From: Histidinibacterium lentulum
GTDB taxonomy: Bacteria > Pseudomonadota > Alphaproteobacteria > Rhodobacterales > Rhodobacteraceae
Length of the DNA stretch: 64,000 nucleotides
Assembly (NCBI RefSeq): GCF_003789055.1
Contig: NZ_ML119083.1
Coordinates: 186,001 to 250,000 of the forward strand
Reading direction: 5' to 3'
The notes under the pieces were generated by a model. That model searched no databases. It was not told the DNA's origin and was given only the letters and a program-made list of their open reading frames with translations. The translations under genes were made by a program, and so were the position numbers. Position 1 is the stretch's first letter; every line of letters begins with the position of its first letter. This document shows positions 26,841 to 35,903 of this stretch, one piece after another.

Positions 26841-27932
26841 ATGGGCGATCTCAAGGAGAGACTGCGGGAGCGCGCCCTTGCGGAGGGCTTCTCCGCCATG
26901 GGCGTCTGCCGTCCCGATGCCATTCCGGAGGCGGCGGGGCGGCTCCGGGCCTTCGTCGAGGCGGGGCGGCACGGGCAGATGGGCTGGATGGCCGAGCGCA
27001 TGGGCTGGCGCGGCGACCCCGCGGCGCTGTGGCCGGAGGCCCGGTCGGTGGTGATGCTGGCGGAGGTCTACACGCCCGGGCACGATCCCATGGCGGTGCT
27101 GGACAGGCCCGAACGGGGAGCGGTGAGCGTCTATGCCCACGGGCGGGACTACCATGATCTGGTGAAGAAGCGGCTGAAGCGGGTCGGGCGGTGGCTTCTG
27201 GAGGAGGCGGGGTCCGGTTCCGGACCTGGCGAGCGGGTGCGGCTCTCGGCGAAACCGGAGGTTTCGCCGGAAATCAAGGTCTTCGTGGATACGGCGCCAG
27301 TGATGGAGAAGCCGCTGGCGCAGGCGGCGGGGCTGGGCTGGCAGGGCAAGCATACGAACCTTCTGTCCCGCGATCTGGGCAACTGGTTCTTCCTGGGCGC
27401 GATCTTCACCACCATCGCGCTCGAGCCCGACGCGCCGGAGGAGGAGCATTGCGGTTCGTGCCGGCGCTGTCTCGACATCTGCCCGACGGACGCCTTTCCC
27501 GCGCCGTTCCAGCTCGATGCGCGGCGCTGCATCTCCTATCTGACGATCGAGCACGAGGGACCGGTGGACGCGGCGCTCCGGCCCGGAATCGGGAACCGGA
27601 TCTACGGCTGCGACGACTGTCTGGCGGTCTGTCCCTGGAACAAGTTCGCCCGGGAGGCGCGGGAGACGCGGTATCTGGGCGACCCGGAGCCGCCGCTTCT
27701 CGCGGATCTGGCGGCGCTGGACGATGCCGCGTTCCGGGCGCGCTACGCCGGCAGCGCGATCAAGCGGATCGGGATCCGGCGGTTCCTGCGCAATGTGCTT
27801 TACGCGATCGGAAACTCCGGAGAGGTCGGCCTCGCGCCCGCGGCGGCGGCGCATCTGGACCACGAGGACGCGACGGTGAGGGACGCCGCGCGGTGGGCGC
27901 TCGGCCGATTGGGGAACCGGGGGGGCGACTGA
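26841..27932 (+). CDS. queG: Epoxyqueuosine reductase
   Basis: Cobalamin-dependent iron-sulfur enzyme performing the last step of queuosine formation in the tRNA wobble position. The 363-residue protein contains the N-terminal DUF1730-type domain ([26 protein letters not shown]) and two 4Fe-4S motifs, [16 protein letters not shown] and [14 protein letters not shown], with [13 protein letters not shown] between them. A short HEAT-like tail follows. AAGGACC just before the ATG at 26841 fixes the start; the longer frame from 26517 overlaps the GST gene and is rejected. Confidence 0.95.
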   Translation: MGDLKERLRERALAEGFSAMGVCRPDAIPEAAGRLRAFVEAGRHGQMGWMAERMGWRGDPAALWPEARSVVMLAEVYTPGHDPMAVLDRPERGAVSVYAHGRDYHDLVKKRLKRVGRWLLEEAGSGSGPGERVRLSAKPEVSPEIKVFVDTAPVMEKPLAQAAGLGWQGKHTNLLSRDLGNWFFLGAIFTTIALEPDAPEEEHCGSCRRCLDICPTDAFPAPFQLDARRCISYLTIEHEGPVDAALRPGIGNRIYGCDDCLAVCPWNKFAREARETRYLGDPEPPLLADLAALDDAAFRARYAGSAIKRIGIRRFLRNVLYAIGNSGEVGLAPAAAAHLDHEDATVRDAARWALGRLGNRGGD

Positions 27933-27988
27933 CGGGTTTTCCGCACCATATGCCGATCAACGGCCCGACCCAGCCCCAAGGAGATCCC

Positions 27989-29179
27989 ATGCGTCTGTCC
28001 CTGTCCGCCCTCGCCCTTTGCATCGCGGCGCCCGCCCTCGCCCAGGACCCCGTCGACCAAGGTGCGGCCAATGCCGCGTTCGAGCCGGCCTTCGAGGGTC
28101 AGACCCGCGCGCCGGCGCTCGAGGACACGGCGGTGACGGTGGAGACCTTCGCCGAGGGGCTCGAGTTTCCCTGGGGCATCGCGGCCTTGCCGGAAGGCGG
28201 GTTTCTCGTGACGGAGCAGCCCGGAACCCTTGTCCATGTGAGCGAGGACGGCACGGTGTCGGAGCCCATCTCGGGCGTGCCTGAGGTGGACTACCGTCAG
28301 CAGGGCGGGCTTCTCGACGTGGCCGTTGCGGAGGATTTCGCGGAGAGCCGCCGGTTGTGGCTGAGCTTCTCGAAGCTGACCGAGGCGGGCACCCACACCG
28401 CCGCGGTGACCGCGACCCTGTCCGAGGACATGCGCGCGCTCGAGGACGTGACGGAGATCTTCCTGCAGATGCCGGCCTCTCCGAACCCGATGCATTTCGG
28501 AAGCCGCGTTGCGCCCGAGCCCGGCACGTCCAATGTCTGGATCACGACGGGTGAGCATTTCAGCCAGGCCGAGCGGCTGCTCGCCCAGGATCTGGAGACG
28601 ACCTATGGCAAGGTCGTGCGGGTCGACGGCACGAGCGGCGCGGCGCCCGAGGACAATCCCTTCGTCGGCGAGGTGGCGATCAACTCGATCTGGTCCTACG
28701 GTCACCGGAACGTGCAGGGGGCCGCGGTCCATCCCGATACCGGAGCGCTCTGGACGGTCGAGCACGGGCCGCGCGGCGGCGACGAGGTGAACCGGCCCGA
28801 GCCGGGCGAGAACTACGGCTGGCCGGTGATCTCCTACGGGATCAACTACAACGGTTCGGACGTGGGCAGCGGCGAGGCGGTGCGCGAGGGCATGGCGCAG
28901 CCGGTGTACTACTGGGATCCGGTGATCGCGCCGGGGGGCGCTGTGTTCTACGAGGGCGAGATGTTCCCCGACTGGCAGGGCGACCTCCTGATCGGCGGGC
29001 TGGTGGCCGCGGCGCTCGTGCGGCTCGAGGTCGATGCCGAGGCCGGACGCGTCACCGGCGAGGAGCGCGTGGCCGAAGGGATCGGCCGGGTGCGGGACGT
29101 GGTGGTGGCCTCCGACGGGGCGGTCCTCGTCCTGATCGACGCGGAGCAGGGCACGATCCAACGTATCTCGGCAGAGTGA
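27989..29179 (+). CDS. Periplasmic PQQ-dependent aldose-sugar dehydrogenase (YliI/Asd type)
   Basis: A 396-residue six-bladed propeller protein with a signal peptide (MRLSLSALALCIAAPALAQ). Family motifs are FPWGIAALPEGGFLVTEQPG, GGLLDVAVAEDFAESR, SIWSYGHRNVQGAAVHPDTGALWTVEHGPRGGDEVN, NYGWPVISYGINY and the CGD-like C-terminal strands. Members oxidise aldose sugars using pyrroloquinoline quinone. No PQQ synthesis genes are in this window. AAGGAG lies six bases before the ATG. Its stop overlaps the start of the App1 gene by one base, so the two are coupled. Confidence 0.88.
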   Translation: MRLSLSALALCIAAPALAQDPVDQGAANAAFEPAFEGQTRAPALEDTAVTVETFAEGLEFPWGIAALPEGGFLVTEQPGTLVHVSEDGTVSEPISGVPEVDYRQQGGLLDVAVAEDFAESRRLWLSFSKLTEAGTHTAAVTATLSEDMRALEDVTEIFLQMPASPNPMHFGSRVAPEPGTSNVWITTGEHFSQAERLLAQDLETTYGKVVRVDGTSGAAPEDNPFVGEVAINSIWSYGHRNVQGAAVHPDTGALWTVEHGPRGGDEVNRPEPGENYGWPVISYGINYNGSDVGSGEAVREGMAQPVYYWDPVIAPGGAVFYEGEMFPDWQGDLLIGGLVAAALVRLEVDAEAGRVTGEERVAEGIGRVRDVVVASDGAVLVLIDAEQGTIQRISAE

Positions 29180-30213
29180 TGATGCGGTCGCGGCCAGCCC
29201 GGGCGCTGTCGCGCCTCCTCGCCGCGGCGGAACAGCTGCTTGACCGGCTCCGGGGACGGCACCGTCCCCGGAAGGAACCGCCGGTGCTGGAGCCTTACCT
29301 TGGCTATGCAACGCCGGAGCGGCTGGTTCTGCGCGGGAGATTCCTGAGCGCGCTGAAGCGGGCGACCCCGCAACCCGACCAGAGCCGCTGGACCAACCTG
29401 CGGCAGATGGTGCGGCTGTTCCTGACCGACGAGGTGGCGGGCGTGCCGGTGAGCGCCCGCGGCGTGCGCGCATTGTCCGACGACGAGGGCTATGTCCGGC
29501 TGGAGGTGCCGCGACACCGGTCGGACCGCGGTTGGGCCCGGGTCGTCATCGCTCGCGAGGCGGAACCGGAAGGCGTTCCGGCGGAAGAGGCGCAGGTGGG
29601 CCTGAGGGCGCTGGTGCCGCGGAAGGATGCACGGCTTGGCGTCATCTCGGATATCGACGACACCATCTTGCACACGGGCGCCTGGCGACCGGTGCGCATG
29701 TTGTGGATCTCGTTGACCGGGAACGTCCTGACCCGGCAGGTGTATCCCGATGCGGCCGCGCTGCTTCGGAGCCTCTGCGAGAAGGGACGGAATCCCGTCT
29801 ATTACGTCAGCTCCAGCCCGTGGAACCTCCATGACTTCCTCGGGCATCTGTTCCGGCGCGCGGATCTGCCGGAAGGACCGATGATGCTGCGGGATTTCGG
29901 GCTGTCGGAAGGCAGGATCGTCTCGGACAGCCATGGCGCCCACAAGGGCGCGGCGATCGACGCGCTGCTCGCCGCCAATCCGCGTCTGCCCTTTGTTCTG
30001 TTGGGCGACACCGGCCAGCACGATGCGGAGATCTACCGGGCTGCAGCGCGGCGGCATCCGGGCCGGATGCGCGGCGTGGCGCTGCGCACGCCGGGGCACG
30101 GGACCGACGCCGCCGACGAGGTGCATATCCGCGCCCTGCGCGAGGACGGCATTCCGGTTCACGTCGGGCGAACCTTCACGGGTGCGCTGGAAGCCCTCGG
30201 GGAGACCGGATAA
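29179..30213 (+). CDS. App1 family phosphatase domain protein
   Basis: A 344-residue protein of the HAD-like App1 (DUF2183) family, named after the yeast actin-patch phosphatidate phosphatase. The catalytic motif DIDDT lies at residues 158-162, the second motif at YYVSSSPWNLHDFL, a lysine in HKGAAIDALL, and the last acidic motif in FVLLGDTGQHDAEIY. The N-terminal half is rich in beta-strands. There is no signal peptide. It starts at the ATG overlapping the previous stop (TGATG); a second ATG follows immediately. Bacterial members are annotated as phosphatases, but the substrate (phosphatidate or another phosphoester) is not established. Confidence 0.88.
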   Translation: MMRSRPARALSRLLAAAEQLLDRLRGRHRPRKEPPVLEPYLGYATPERLVLRGRFLSALKRATPQPDQSRWTNLRQMVRLFLTDEVAGVPVSARGVRALSDDEGYVRLEVPRHRSDRGWARVVIAREAEPEGVPAEEAQVGLRALVPRKDARLGVISDIDDTILHTGAWRPVRMLWISLTGNVLTRQVYPDAAALLRSLCEKGRNPVYYVSSSPWNLHDFLGHLFRRADLPEGPMMLRDFGLSEGRIVSDSHGAHKGAAIDALLAANPRLPFVLLGDTGQHDAEIYRAAARRHPGRMRGVALRTPGHGTDAADEVHIRALREDGIPVHVGRTFTGALEALGETG

Positions 30214-30222
30214 GCCTCCGCC

Positions 30223-31146
30223 ATGGCGCCCCAGCCCGGCCCCGCGCGGGGCATCCTCCTGATGATGGCGGCGATGACCGTCTTCACGCTGATGTCGGCC
30301 TTCGTGAAGGCCGCGGAGCGCGTGCCGGCGGGCGAGACCATGTTCTTCCGCTCCGCCCTTGCCGTGCCGGTGGTCTTTGCCTGGCTCTGGGCCACGGGCG
30401 GGCTGAAGGGCGGGGTCCGGACCACGAGCTATCGCGGTCACGCCTTTCGTGGCATCGCGGGAGCGACGGCCATGGGCCTCGGCTTTGCCGGACTGAAGTT
30501 CCTGCCGCTGCCGGAGGTCACCGCGCTGAGGTTCATCACGCCGGTGATCATCGTGGTGCTGGCCGCCCTGATGCTGGGCGAGCGGTTCCGGCTGGTGCGG
30601 CTGGGGGCGGTGGTCATGGGCCTTGTCGGGGTGACGATCATCACCCTGCCCCGCTTCACCGCCGGATTCGGGACGGCGGAGGCGCTGGGCGCGGTCCTGA
30701 CGCTTGGATCGGCGGCGATGGCGGCGCTGGCACAGATCTTCGTCAAGTCGATGTCCGGGCGGGAGTCGACGGCGGCCATCGTGTTCTATTTCTCGATGAC
30801 GGCGGCGGTGCTGTCGCTGCTGACCCTGCCCTTCGGCTGGGTCTGGCCCCGGGGCCTGGACTGGATCTGGCTGATCGGCTGCGGGCTCCTCGGCGGGGTC
30901 GGTCAGATCCTCCTGACGGCCTCCTACCGCCATGCGGATGCGGGGGTGCTGGCGCCCTTCACCTATGTGACGATGCTCTGGGCGGTGGTGATCGGCTATG
31001 TCTGGTTCGGCGAGGTGCCGACCTGGACCATGCTCGGCGGCGCCGCTCTGATCATCTCGGCGGGCATCGTCATCGTCTGGCGCGAACGGCAGCTCGGCCG
31101 GGAGACGACGGCAGAGCGCAAGGTGGTGGCGAAGGGCTATCAGTAG
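30223..31146 (+). CDS. DMT family transporter (EamA domains)
   Basis: A 307-residue integral membrane protein with ten predicted helices arranged as two EamA repeats (about 10-145 and 155-285). Typical stretches are VFTLMSAFVKAAERVPAGETMFFRSALAVP in the first repeat and ASYRHADAGVLAPFTYVTMLWAVVIGYVWFGEVP in the second. Such proteins usually export metabolites or amino acids or take up S-adenosylmethionine; the substrate cannot be deduced. It begins ten bases after the App1 stop and may belong to the same transcript. Confidence 0.9.
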   Translation: MAPQPGPARGILLMMAAMTVFTLMSAFVKAAERVPAGETMFFRSALAVPVVFAWLWATGGLKGGVRTTSYRGHAFRGIAGATAMGLGFAGLKFLPLPEVTALRFITPVIIVVLAALMLGERFRLVRLGAVVMGLVGVTIITLPRFTAGFGTAEALGAVLTLGSAAMAALAQIFVKSMSGRESTAAIVFYFSMTAAVLSLLTLPFGWVWPRGLDWIWLIGCGLLGGVGQILLTASYRHADAGVLAPFTYVTMLWAVVIGYVWFGEVPTWTMLGGAALIISAGIVIVWRERQLGRETTAERKVVAKGYQ

Positions 31147-31181
31147 GCTAGGGTCTGCCCCGGCTGATACCGGAGGATGAC

Positions 31182-31781
31182 ATGACCGATACCGCGCTGC
31201 TCGTGATCGACGTGCAGAACGATTTCTGCCCCGGCGGGGCGCTGGCCGTGGGCGGGGGGGACGAGATCGTGCCGGGGATCAACGCGGCGATGGCGGAGTT
31301 CGGCGCGGTGGTGCTGACGCAGGACTGGCATCCGGCGGGGCATTCCTCCTTTGCGTCAGAGCACGACGGAAAGGCGCCGATGGAGATGATCCGGATGCCC
31401 TACGGGCCGCAGGTGCTCTGGCCCGATCATTGCGTGCAGGGCACGGAGGGTGCGGCGTTTCATGCAGGGCTCGCGACGGACCGCGCGGACCTGGTGATCC
31501 GCAAGGGGTTCCGGCGGGAGATCGACAGCTATTCGGCCTTTTTCGAGAACGACCACAAGACGCCGACAGGCCTGGAGGGGTACCTCAGGACGCGGGGAAT
31601 TTCGCGGGTCGTCTGCGTGGGGCTGGCGACGGATTTCTGCGTGAACTTCTCGGCAGTGGACGCGGCGCGGCTGGGGTTCGAGGTGGAGGTCAGGACGGCG
31701 CTCTGCCGGGGGATCGACCTTGGCGGGTCGCTCCCGGCAGCCTTGCAGGGGATGAAGGACGCGGGCGTCCGGGTGGTGTGA
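31182..31781 (+). CDS. pncA: Nicotinamidase
   Basis: Cysteine hydrolase converting nicotinamide to nicotinate for NAD recycling. The 199-residue protein has the catalytic triad Asp10 (VIDVQNDF), Lys108 (VIRKGF) and Cys153 (GLATDFCV). The metal site Asp48-x-His50 plus His54 lies in QDWHPAGH, and DSYSAF is the family marker. A sequence resembling GGAGG just before the ATG at 31182 supports the start. A perfect hairpin follows the stop codon. Confidence 0.95.
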   Translation: MTDTALLVIDVQNDFCPGGALAVGGGDEIVPGINAAMAEFGAVVLTQDWHPAGHSSFASEHDGKAPMEMIRMPYGPQVLWPDHCVQGTEGAAFHAGLATDRADLVIRKGFRREIDSYSAFFENDHKTPTGLEGYLRTRGISRVVCVGLATDFCVNFSAVDAARLGFEVEVRTALCRGIDLGGSLPAALQGMKDAGVRVV

Positions 31782-31788
31782 GGGGCGT

Positions 31789-31807
31789 GGTGGGTTGAAA
31801 ACCCACC
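31789..31807 (+). terminator. Hairpin after pncA
   Basis: Perfect 8-base arms GGTGGGTT and AACCCACC with loop GAA begin eight bases after the pncA stop. pncA and mtaB converge here, so the hairpin could serve transcription from either side. There is no T-run after it. Confidence 0.6.
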
Positions 31808-31912
31808 CGACCCTGCCCGGTGCGGGCCGGTTCACGGGGGGTGTCCGGGTTGGCCGCGCTGAAGCCCGTCCTACGGCGACGGGGGCCTTGTGCAGCGAGT
31901 CGCGAAGCAGGG

Positions 31913-33166
31913 TCAGGCGGCGAGGCGGGGGCCGTCGACCGAGCGGATCGTGGCGGGGATGATGCGGCTCTCGGGCTGGTCGGTGGTGAAGCTCACCTCG
32001 GCGAACTGTTCGGTCCGGCCGAGGCGCGGGCTTTCCATCAGCACGTTGTGGCGAAGGCCGACCTGGGCCGCGAGATGGCGGGCGCGCATCTCCTCGCCCA
32101 AGCTCCGCAGGCGGGCGGCGCGGGCGCGGATCGTGGCGGCATCCACCTGGGGCATCCGCGCGGCGGGCGTGCCGGGCCGCGGCGAATAGGGGAAGACGTG
32201 GAGCCAGGTCAGGCCGCAGGCCTCCACCAGCCGAAGGGAGTTCTCGAAGGCCGCCTCGGTCTCTGTGGGGAAGCCCGCGATGATGTCGGCGCCGAAGGTG
32301 ATGTCGGGGCGCAGGCGCCGCGCCTCCTCGCAGAAGGCGATGGCGTCGCCCGATAAGTGGCGGCGCTTCATCCGCTTCAGGATCAGGTCGTCGCCGTGTT
32401 GCAGCGACAGGTGCAGGTGGGGCATGAGGCGCGGCTCGGTGGCGATGGCCTCCATGAGCGCGGGATCGACCTCGATCGAGTCGATGGACGACAGGCGCAG
32501 GCGCGGCAGATCCGGCACGAGGCGCAGGATGCGGCGCACGAGATCGCCCAAGGGCGGCGCGCCGGGCAGGTCGGCGCCCCAGCTTGTCAGGTCGACGCCG
32601 GTCAGCACCACCTCGGCATAGCCGCGATCCACCAGCCGCCTGATCTGGTCGACCACGACGCCCGCGGGCACGGAGCGGGAATTGCCTCGGCCGAAGGGGA
32701 TGATGCAGAAGGTGCAGCGGTGGTCGCAGCCGTTCTGGATCTGCACATGGGCGCGGGAGCGGGTGCCGAACCCGTCGATCAGGTGGCCTGCGGTTTCGCG
32801 CACGGACATGATGTCGTCCACCAGAACGCGCTCGGTCTCGCCGATCAGGTCGGGGGCGAGGCGGGTCCAGGTGGCGGGGTCCATCTTCTCGGAATTGCCG
32901 ATGACGCGGGTGACCTCGGGCATGGCGGCGAAAGTCTGTGGCTCCACCTGGGCCGCGCATCCGGTGACGATGACGGGCGCGCCGGGGTTTTCCCGCGCGA
33001 GACGGCGGATGTCCTTTTTTGCCTTGCGCACCGCCTCGGCGGTCACCGCGCAGGTGTTCACGACGACCGCGCGCTCCAGCCCCGCGGCGCGGGCGAGTTC
33101 GGTCATGGCCTCGGTCTCGTAGGCGTTGAGGCGGCAGCCGTGGGTGGAGAAGACAGGGGCGTCCAT
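31913..33166 (-). CDS. mtaB: tRNA t6A37 methylthiotransferase MtaB
   Basis: Radical-SAM enzyme that adds a methylthio group to threonylcarbamoyl-adenosine 37 of tRNAs. The 417-residue protein has the N-terminal UPF0004 domain with three cluster-binding cysteines (STHGCRLNAYE, NTCAVT, TGCAAQ) and the radical-SAM motif CDHRCTFCIIPFGRG. It also has the segment FPTETEAAFENSLRLVE. The short e-type C-terminus (TRAM-like end reduced) distinguishes it from MiaB. The stop of dapF is 3 bases before its start, so the two form an operon. Confidence 0.93.
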   Translation of the reverse strand: MDAPVFSTHGCRLNAYETEAMTELARAAGLERAVVVNTCAVTAEAVRKAKKDIRRLARENPGAPVIVTGCAAQVEPQTFAAMPEVTRVIGNSEKMDPATWTRLAPDLIGETERVLVDDIMSVRETAGHLIDGFGTRSRAHVQIQNGCDHRCTFCIIPFGRGNSRSVPAGVVVDQIRRLVDRGYAEVVLTGVDLTSWGADLPGAPPLGDLVRRILRLVPDLPRLRLSSIDSIEVDPALMEAIATEPRLMPHLHLSLQHGDDLILKRMKRRHLSGDAIAFCEEARRLRPDITFGADIIAGFPTETEAAFENSLRLVEACGLTWLHVFPYSPRPGTPAARMPQVDAATIRARAARLRSLGEEMRARHLAAQVGLRHNVLMESPRLGRTEQFAEVSFTTDQPESRIIPATIRSVDGPRLAA

Positions 33167-33169
33167 GGA

Positions 33170-34018
33170 CTAGCCCGCGGCCACCGGCGCGACGTGCCAG
33201 ACGCCGGAGAAGACATGGGCGGTGGGCCCGGTCATCCAGACGCCATCGTCGGCCCAGCGCACGGTCAGCTCGCCGCCGTCGAGGACGACGGTCACCTCGC
33301 GCGAGGTGAGCCCGCGGCGGTGGGCGGCGACGGCGGTGGCGCAGGAGGAGGAGCCCGAGGCGAGGGTGATGCCGGTGCCGCGCTCCCAGACGCGCATGCG
33401 GATGCGGTCGGGGGCGATGACGCTGGCCACCTGCACGTTGGTGCGCCGGGGAAAGAGCGGGTGCAGCTCATGCGCCCGGCCGATGGCGGCGAGGTCCACG
33501 GCCTCGGCATCGGCGACGAAGAAGGTGCAGTGCGGATTGCCCATGCCGGTGGCGGTGGGCGCGCCCTCGATCGGCAGCTCCAGCGTGTCCATGGCATGGG
33601 AGAGCGGGATGTCCTCCCAGTCGGTCTGGGGGTGGCCCATGTTCACCGAGACCGCGCCCGAGGCGCTGCGCACCGCATGCAGGAGCCCGCGGTCGGTCTC
33701 GATGCTGAGGACCTTCGCGCCGATCTCCTGGAACACATGGGCGGCGATGCAGCGGGTGGCGTTGCCGCAGGCGGCGGACGGCGTGCCGTCGGCGTTCCAG
33801 AAGGCGAGGCGCAGGTCGGCGCCGGCGGCGGGCTGCATCACGGCGAGCTGGTCGAATCCCACGCCGCGGTGTCGGTCGGCCATCTGGGTCACGAGCGCGG
33901 CATCGGGCCGCATCGCCGCACGGCGCGCGTCGATCACGACGAAGTCGTTGCCGAGGCCGTGCATCTTCATGAAGGGAAGGCCGGCGGAAGGGGTCCCGTG
34001 GTCAGGCATGGGGCGCAT
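33170..34018 (-). CDS. dapF: Diaminopimelate epimerase
   Basis: Cofactor-free epimerase turning LL- into meso-diaminopimelate for lysine and peptidoglycan. The 282-residue protein has the two catalytic cysteines, Cys84 in ACGNATRC and Cys226 in SGSSSCATA, and the N-terminal KMHGLGNDFVVID. GMGNPHC and WERGTGITLASGSS are also typical. The start may be the ATG at 34018 or the one three codons later (MPDHGTP); neither has a clear ribosome site. It is followed by mtaB after 3 bases. Confidence 0.95.
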   Translation of the reverse strand: MRPMPDHGTPSAGLPFMKMHGLGNDFVVIDARRAAMRPDAALVTQMADRHRGVGFDQLAVMQPAAGADLRLAFWNADGTPSAACGNATRCIAAHVFQEIGAKVLSIETDRGLLHAVRSASGAVSVNMGHPQTDWEDIPLSHAMDTLELPIEGAPTATGMGNPHCTFFVADAEAVDLAAIGRAHELHPLFPRRTNVQVASVIAPDRIRMRVWERGTGITLASGSSSCATAVAAHRRGLTSREVTVVLDGGELTVRWADDGVWMTGPTAHVFSGVWHVAPVAAG

Positions 34019-34102
34019 ATAGCCAAGGGCATGGCCGGGGGCCAGAGGGCGGCGGTTTCGGGGTTGACCGTCGCAGGGCCTTTTCCTACACGCGGGCTTC
34101 GT

Positions 34103-34178
34103 GGGCCGTTAGCTCAGTTGGTAGAGCAACTGACTTTTAATCAGTGGGTCGCAGGTTCGAATCCTGCACGGCTCACCA
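34103..34178 (+). tRNA. tRNA-Lys (anticodon TTT)
   Basis: A complete 76-base tRNA: acceptor stem GGGCCGT/ACGGCTC (one G-T pair), D arm TAGCTCAGTTGGTAGAGC, anticodon stem CTGA/TCAG with loop CTTTTAA giving TTT, T arm GCAGG-TTCGAAT-CCTGC, discriminator A and encoded CCA. It lies between dapF (minus) and the GlxA-type regulator (minus). Confidence 0.97.
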
Positions 34179-34305
34179 CTGCAACCGGACTGTTCGAGAT
34201 CCTCGCCGGGAACGCCGGATGGCCGCGCAAGCGTGAGCGGCGCGTTCGTCGGACGGTCGGCGGACCTGTCTGTCATTCACATGCCGCAGCCGGCGGACGC
34301 GACCG

Positions 34306-35316
34306 TCAACCTGGCGCCCCGACGGGGCGGCCGAACCGGGCGCGGTAGGCGGCGGGGGTGGTTCCGGTGTGGCGGCGAAAGACGGTCCGGAAGAATGCCG
34401 TGTCGGCATAGCCGACCGCCAGAGCCACCTGCGCGATGGAGGTGGCCCCGTCCTCCAGCATCGAACGGGCCGCCGCGACGCGGGGCATCTGGAGATAGGC
34501 CCCGGGGCGCGCGCCCGTGGCCTCCTTGAAGCGGCGGACAAGGTTCCGGCGGCTCATGCCGACGAGCGCGGCGAGCTCTTGCGTGTGCACGTCGCGGTGG
34601 AGGTTCGCGACCAGATGCTCCTCCGCCTGCTGCACCTGCCGGTCGGCATGGGGGCGCGACAGCGGCAGGATGGCGTAGCCCGACTGGCTCGGCCTCGGCA
34701 TTTCGAGAAGCAGGGCCCGCGCCGTCTCGACGGCGACGCGGTGCCCGCAGAACCGTTCGACGAGGTAGAGGCCGAGATCGGAGGCCGCGTTGACGCCGCC
34801 GCCGCAGAACAACCCGGCATCCTCCGTGATCAGCAGATCGGTGCGCCAGCGGACCCGCGGATAGCGGGACCGGAAGGCCTCCGCCACACCCCAGTGGGTG
34901 GTGGCCCGGCGCCCGTCGAGCAAGCCGGCTTCGGCGAGGAAGGCCACACCCGAGCAGACGCCGGCGACGAGGGTTCCCTCCGCGTATCGGTCGCCGATCC
35001 AGGGCGGCAGCGCCGCGTGACGCTGCATCCAGTCCTCGGGCATCGGCCCCGAGGCCGAGACCATCGCCAGATCGACCGGACCGAGATCGGCGAGCGCGTG
35101 GTCCGGGGCGATCCTGAGGCCATAGGCGCTTTCAACCGGCCCGCCGTCGATGGAGGCGGTGGTGACCTCGAACCGGGGCTCCGGCGCCGTCCCGCGCATC
35201 TCGTTCCACATCGCCCCCGCCGAGGCAAAGACCTCGAGCGGACCGACCGCCGTCGAGGCGTAGCCCTCGTTCACGAGGATGATCGCGACCTTCTGTCTGC
35301 CTTCGGCGTCCGTCAT
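34306..35316 (-). CDS. GlxA family transcriptional regulator (DJ-1/PfpI plus AraC HTH)
   Basis: A 336-residue regulator. The N-terminal domain (about 8-185) has the class I amidotransferase-like DJ-1 fold, with the nucleophile-elbow cysteine Cys121 in AGVCSGVAFLAEAGLLDGRRATTHW. The C-terminal AraC domain (about 225-330) has two helix-turn-helix units, HTQELAALVGMSRRNLVRRFKEATG and SIAQVALAVGYADTAFFRTVFRRHTGTTPAAYR. Relatives include GlxA, ArgR-like and carnitine regulators CdhR/GbdR; the effector here is unknown. It is divergent from the DUF4242 gene, which is a plausible target. Confidence 0.92.
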   Translation of the reverse strand: MTDAEGRQKVAIILVNEGYASTAVGPLEVFASAGAMWNEMRGTAPEPRFEVTTASIDGGPVESAYGLRIAPDHALADLGPVDLAMVSASGPMPEDWMQRHAALPPWIGDRYAEGTLVAGVCSGVAFLAEAGLLDGRRATTHWGVAEAFRSRYPRVRWRTDLLITEDAGLFCGGGVNAASDLGLYLVERFCGHRVAVETARALLLEMPRPSQSGYAILPLSRPHADRQVQQAEEHLVANLHRDVHTQELAALVGMSRRNLVRRFKEATGARPGAYLQMPRVAAARSMLEDGATSIAQVALAVGYADTAFFRTVFRRHTGTTPAAYRARFGRPVGAPG

Positions 35317-35483
35317 GCTCCTCTACCCGCCACGGGCCGTCATGGTGACGGACCCGCGCCGGATTTTCCACCCGCGGCGGGGTCCGTGGCGCGTTCGTCC
35401 CCCGCCTCTGGCACGATCACCGGCTTTCTCAAGGCCCCCGGCGTCGCCATTTTCCGGGGACCGCAGATCGAAAGGAGCAAGCC

Positions 35484-35780
35484 ATGGACCTCTACATCAT
35501 TCGTCGCCACGGCCCCTGGGCCGACGAGGCGGAACTCGAGAAGGCCACGGAGGCATCCCTGCAAGTGGGCGCGGACATGCAGGACCGGCTGCGCTGGATC
35601 CGCAGTTACGCCGTCACCGAGGAGGACGGGCGCCTGGGGTCGCTCTGCATCTACGAGGCGGCGGACGCCGACGCGATCCGGGAGCACGGGCGGCGCATCG
35701 GTGCACCGACCGAGGATTTCCAGATGGTGCGGGGCACCGCGATCAAGCGCACCGACCCCGATCCGATCCAGCGGGTCTGA
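35484..35780 (+). CDS. DUF4242 (nickel-binding SCO4226-like) protein
   Basis: A 98-residue ferredoxin-like protein. It starts MDLYIIRRHGPW, and the middle contains IRSYAVTEEDGRLGSLCIYEAADADAIREHGRRIGAP, the pattern of DUF4242; a Streptomyces member binds nickel through histidines. AAAGGAGCAAGCC before the ATG supports the start. It is transcribed divergently from the GlxA-type regulator and is followed by a perfect 10-base-pair hairpin. Its role is unknown; some family members are linked to metal or stress responses. Confidence 0.82.
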   Translation: MDLYIIRRHGPWADEAELEKATEASLQVGADMQDRLRWIRSYAVTEEDGRLGSLCIYEAADADAIREHGRRIGAPTEDFQMVRGTAIKRTDPDPIQRV

Positions 35781-35797
35781 CCCCGCCGGGTCGGCAC

Positions 35798-35821
35798 GCC
35801 TGCCGGGTGCGCCCGGCAGGC
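35798..35821. terminator. Strong hairpin between convergent DUF4242 and CorC-type genes
   Basis: Ten-base arms GCCTGCCGGG and CCCGGCAGGC pair perfectly around loop TGCG, starting 18 bases after the DUF4242 stop. It lies between convergent genes, so it probably works as a two-way terminator. Confidence 0.7.
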
Positions 35822-35903
35822 TCTCCGCCGGCAGGCCCTGCGCAGGGGTGCCGGCAGCGCGGGGCGACCGTTCCGCGGCGGACAGGGGCGGCGGGGGTGC
35901 GCC

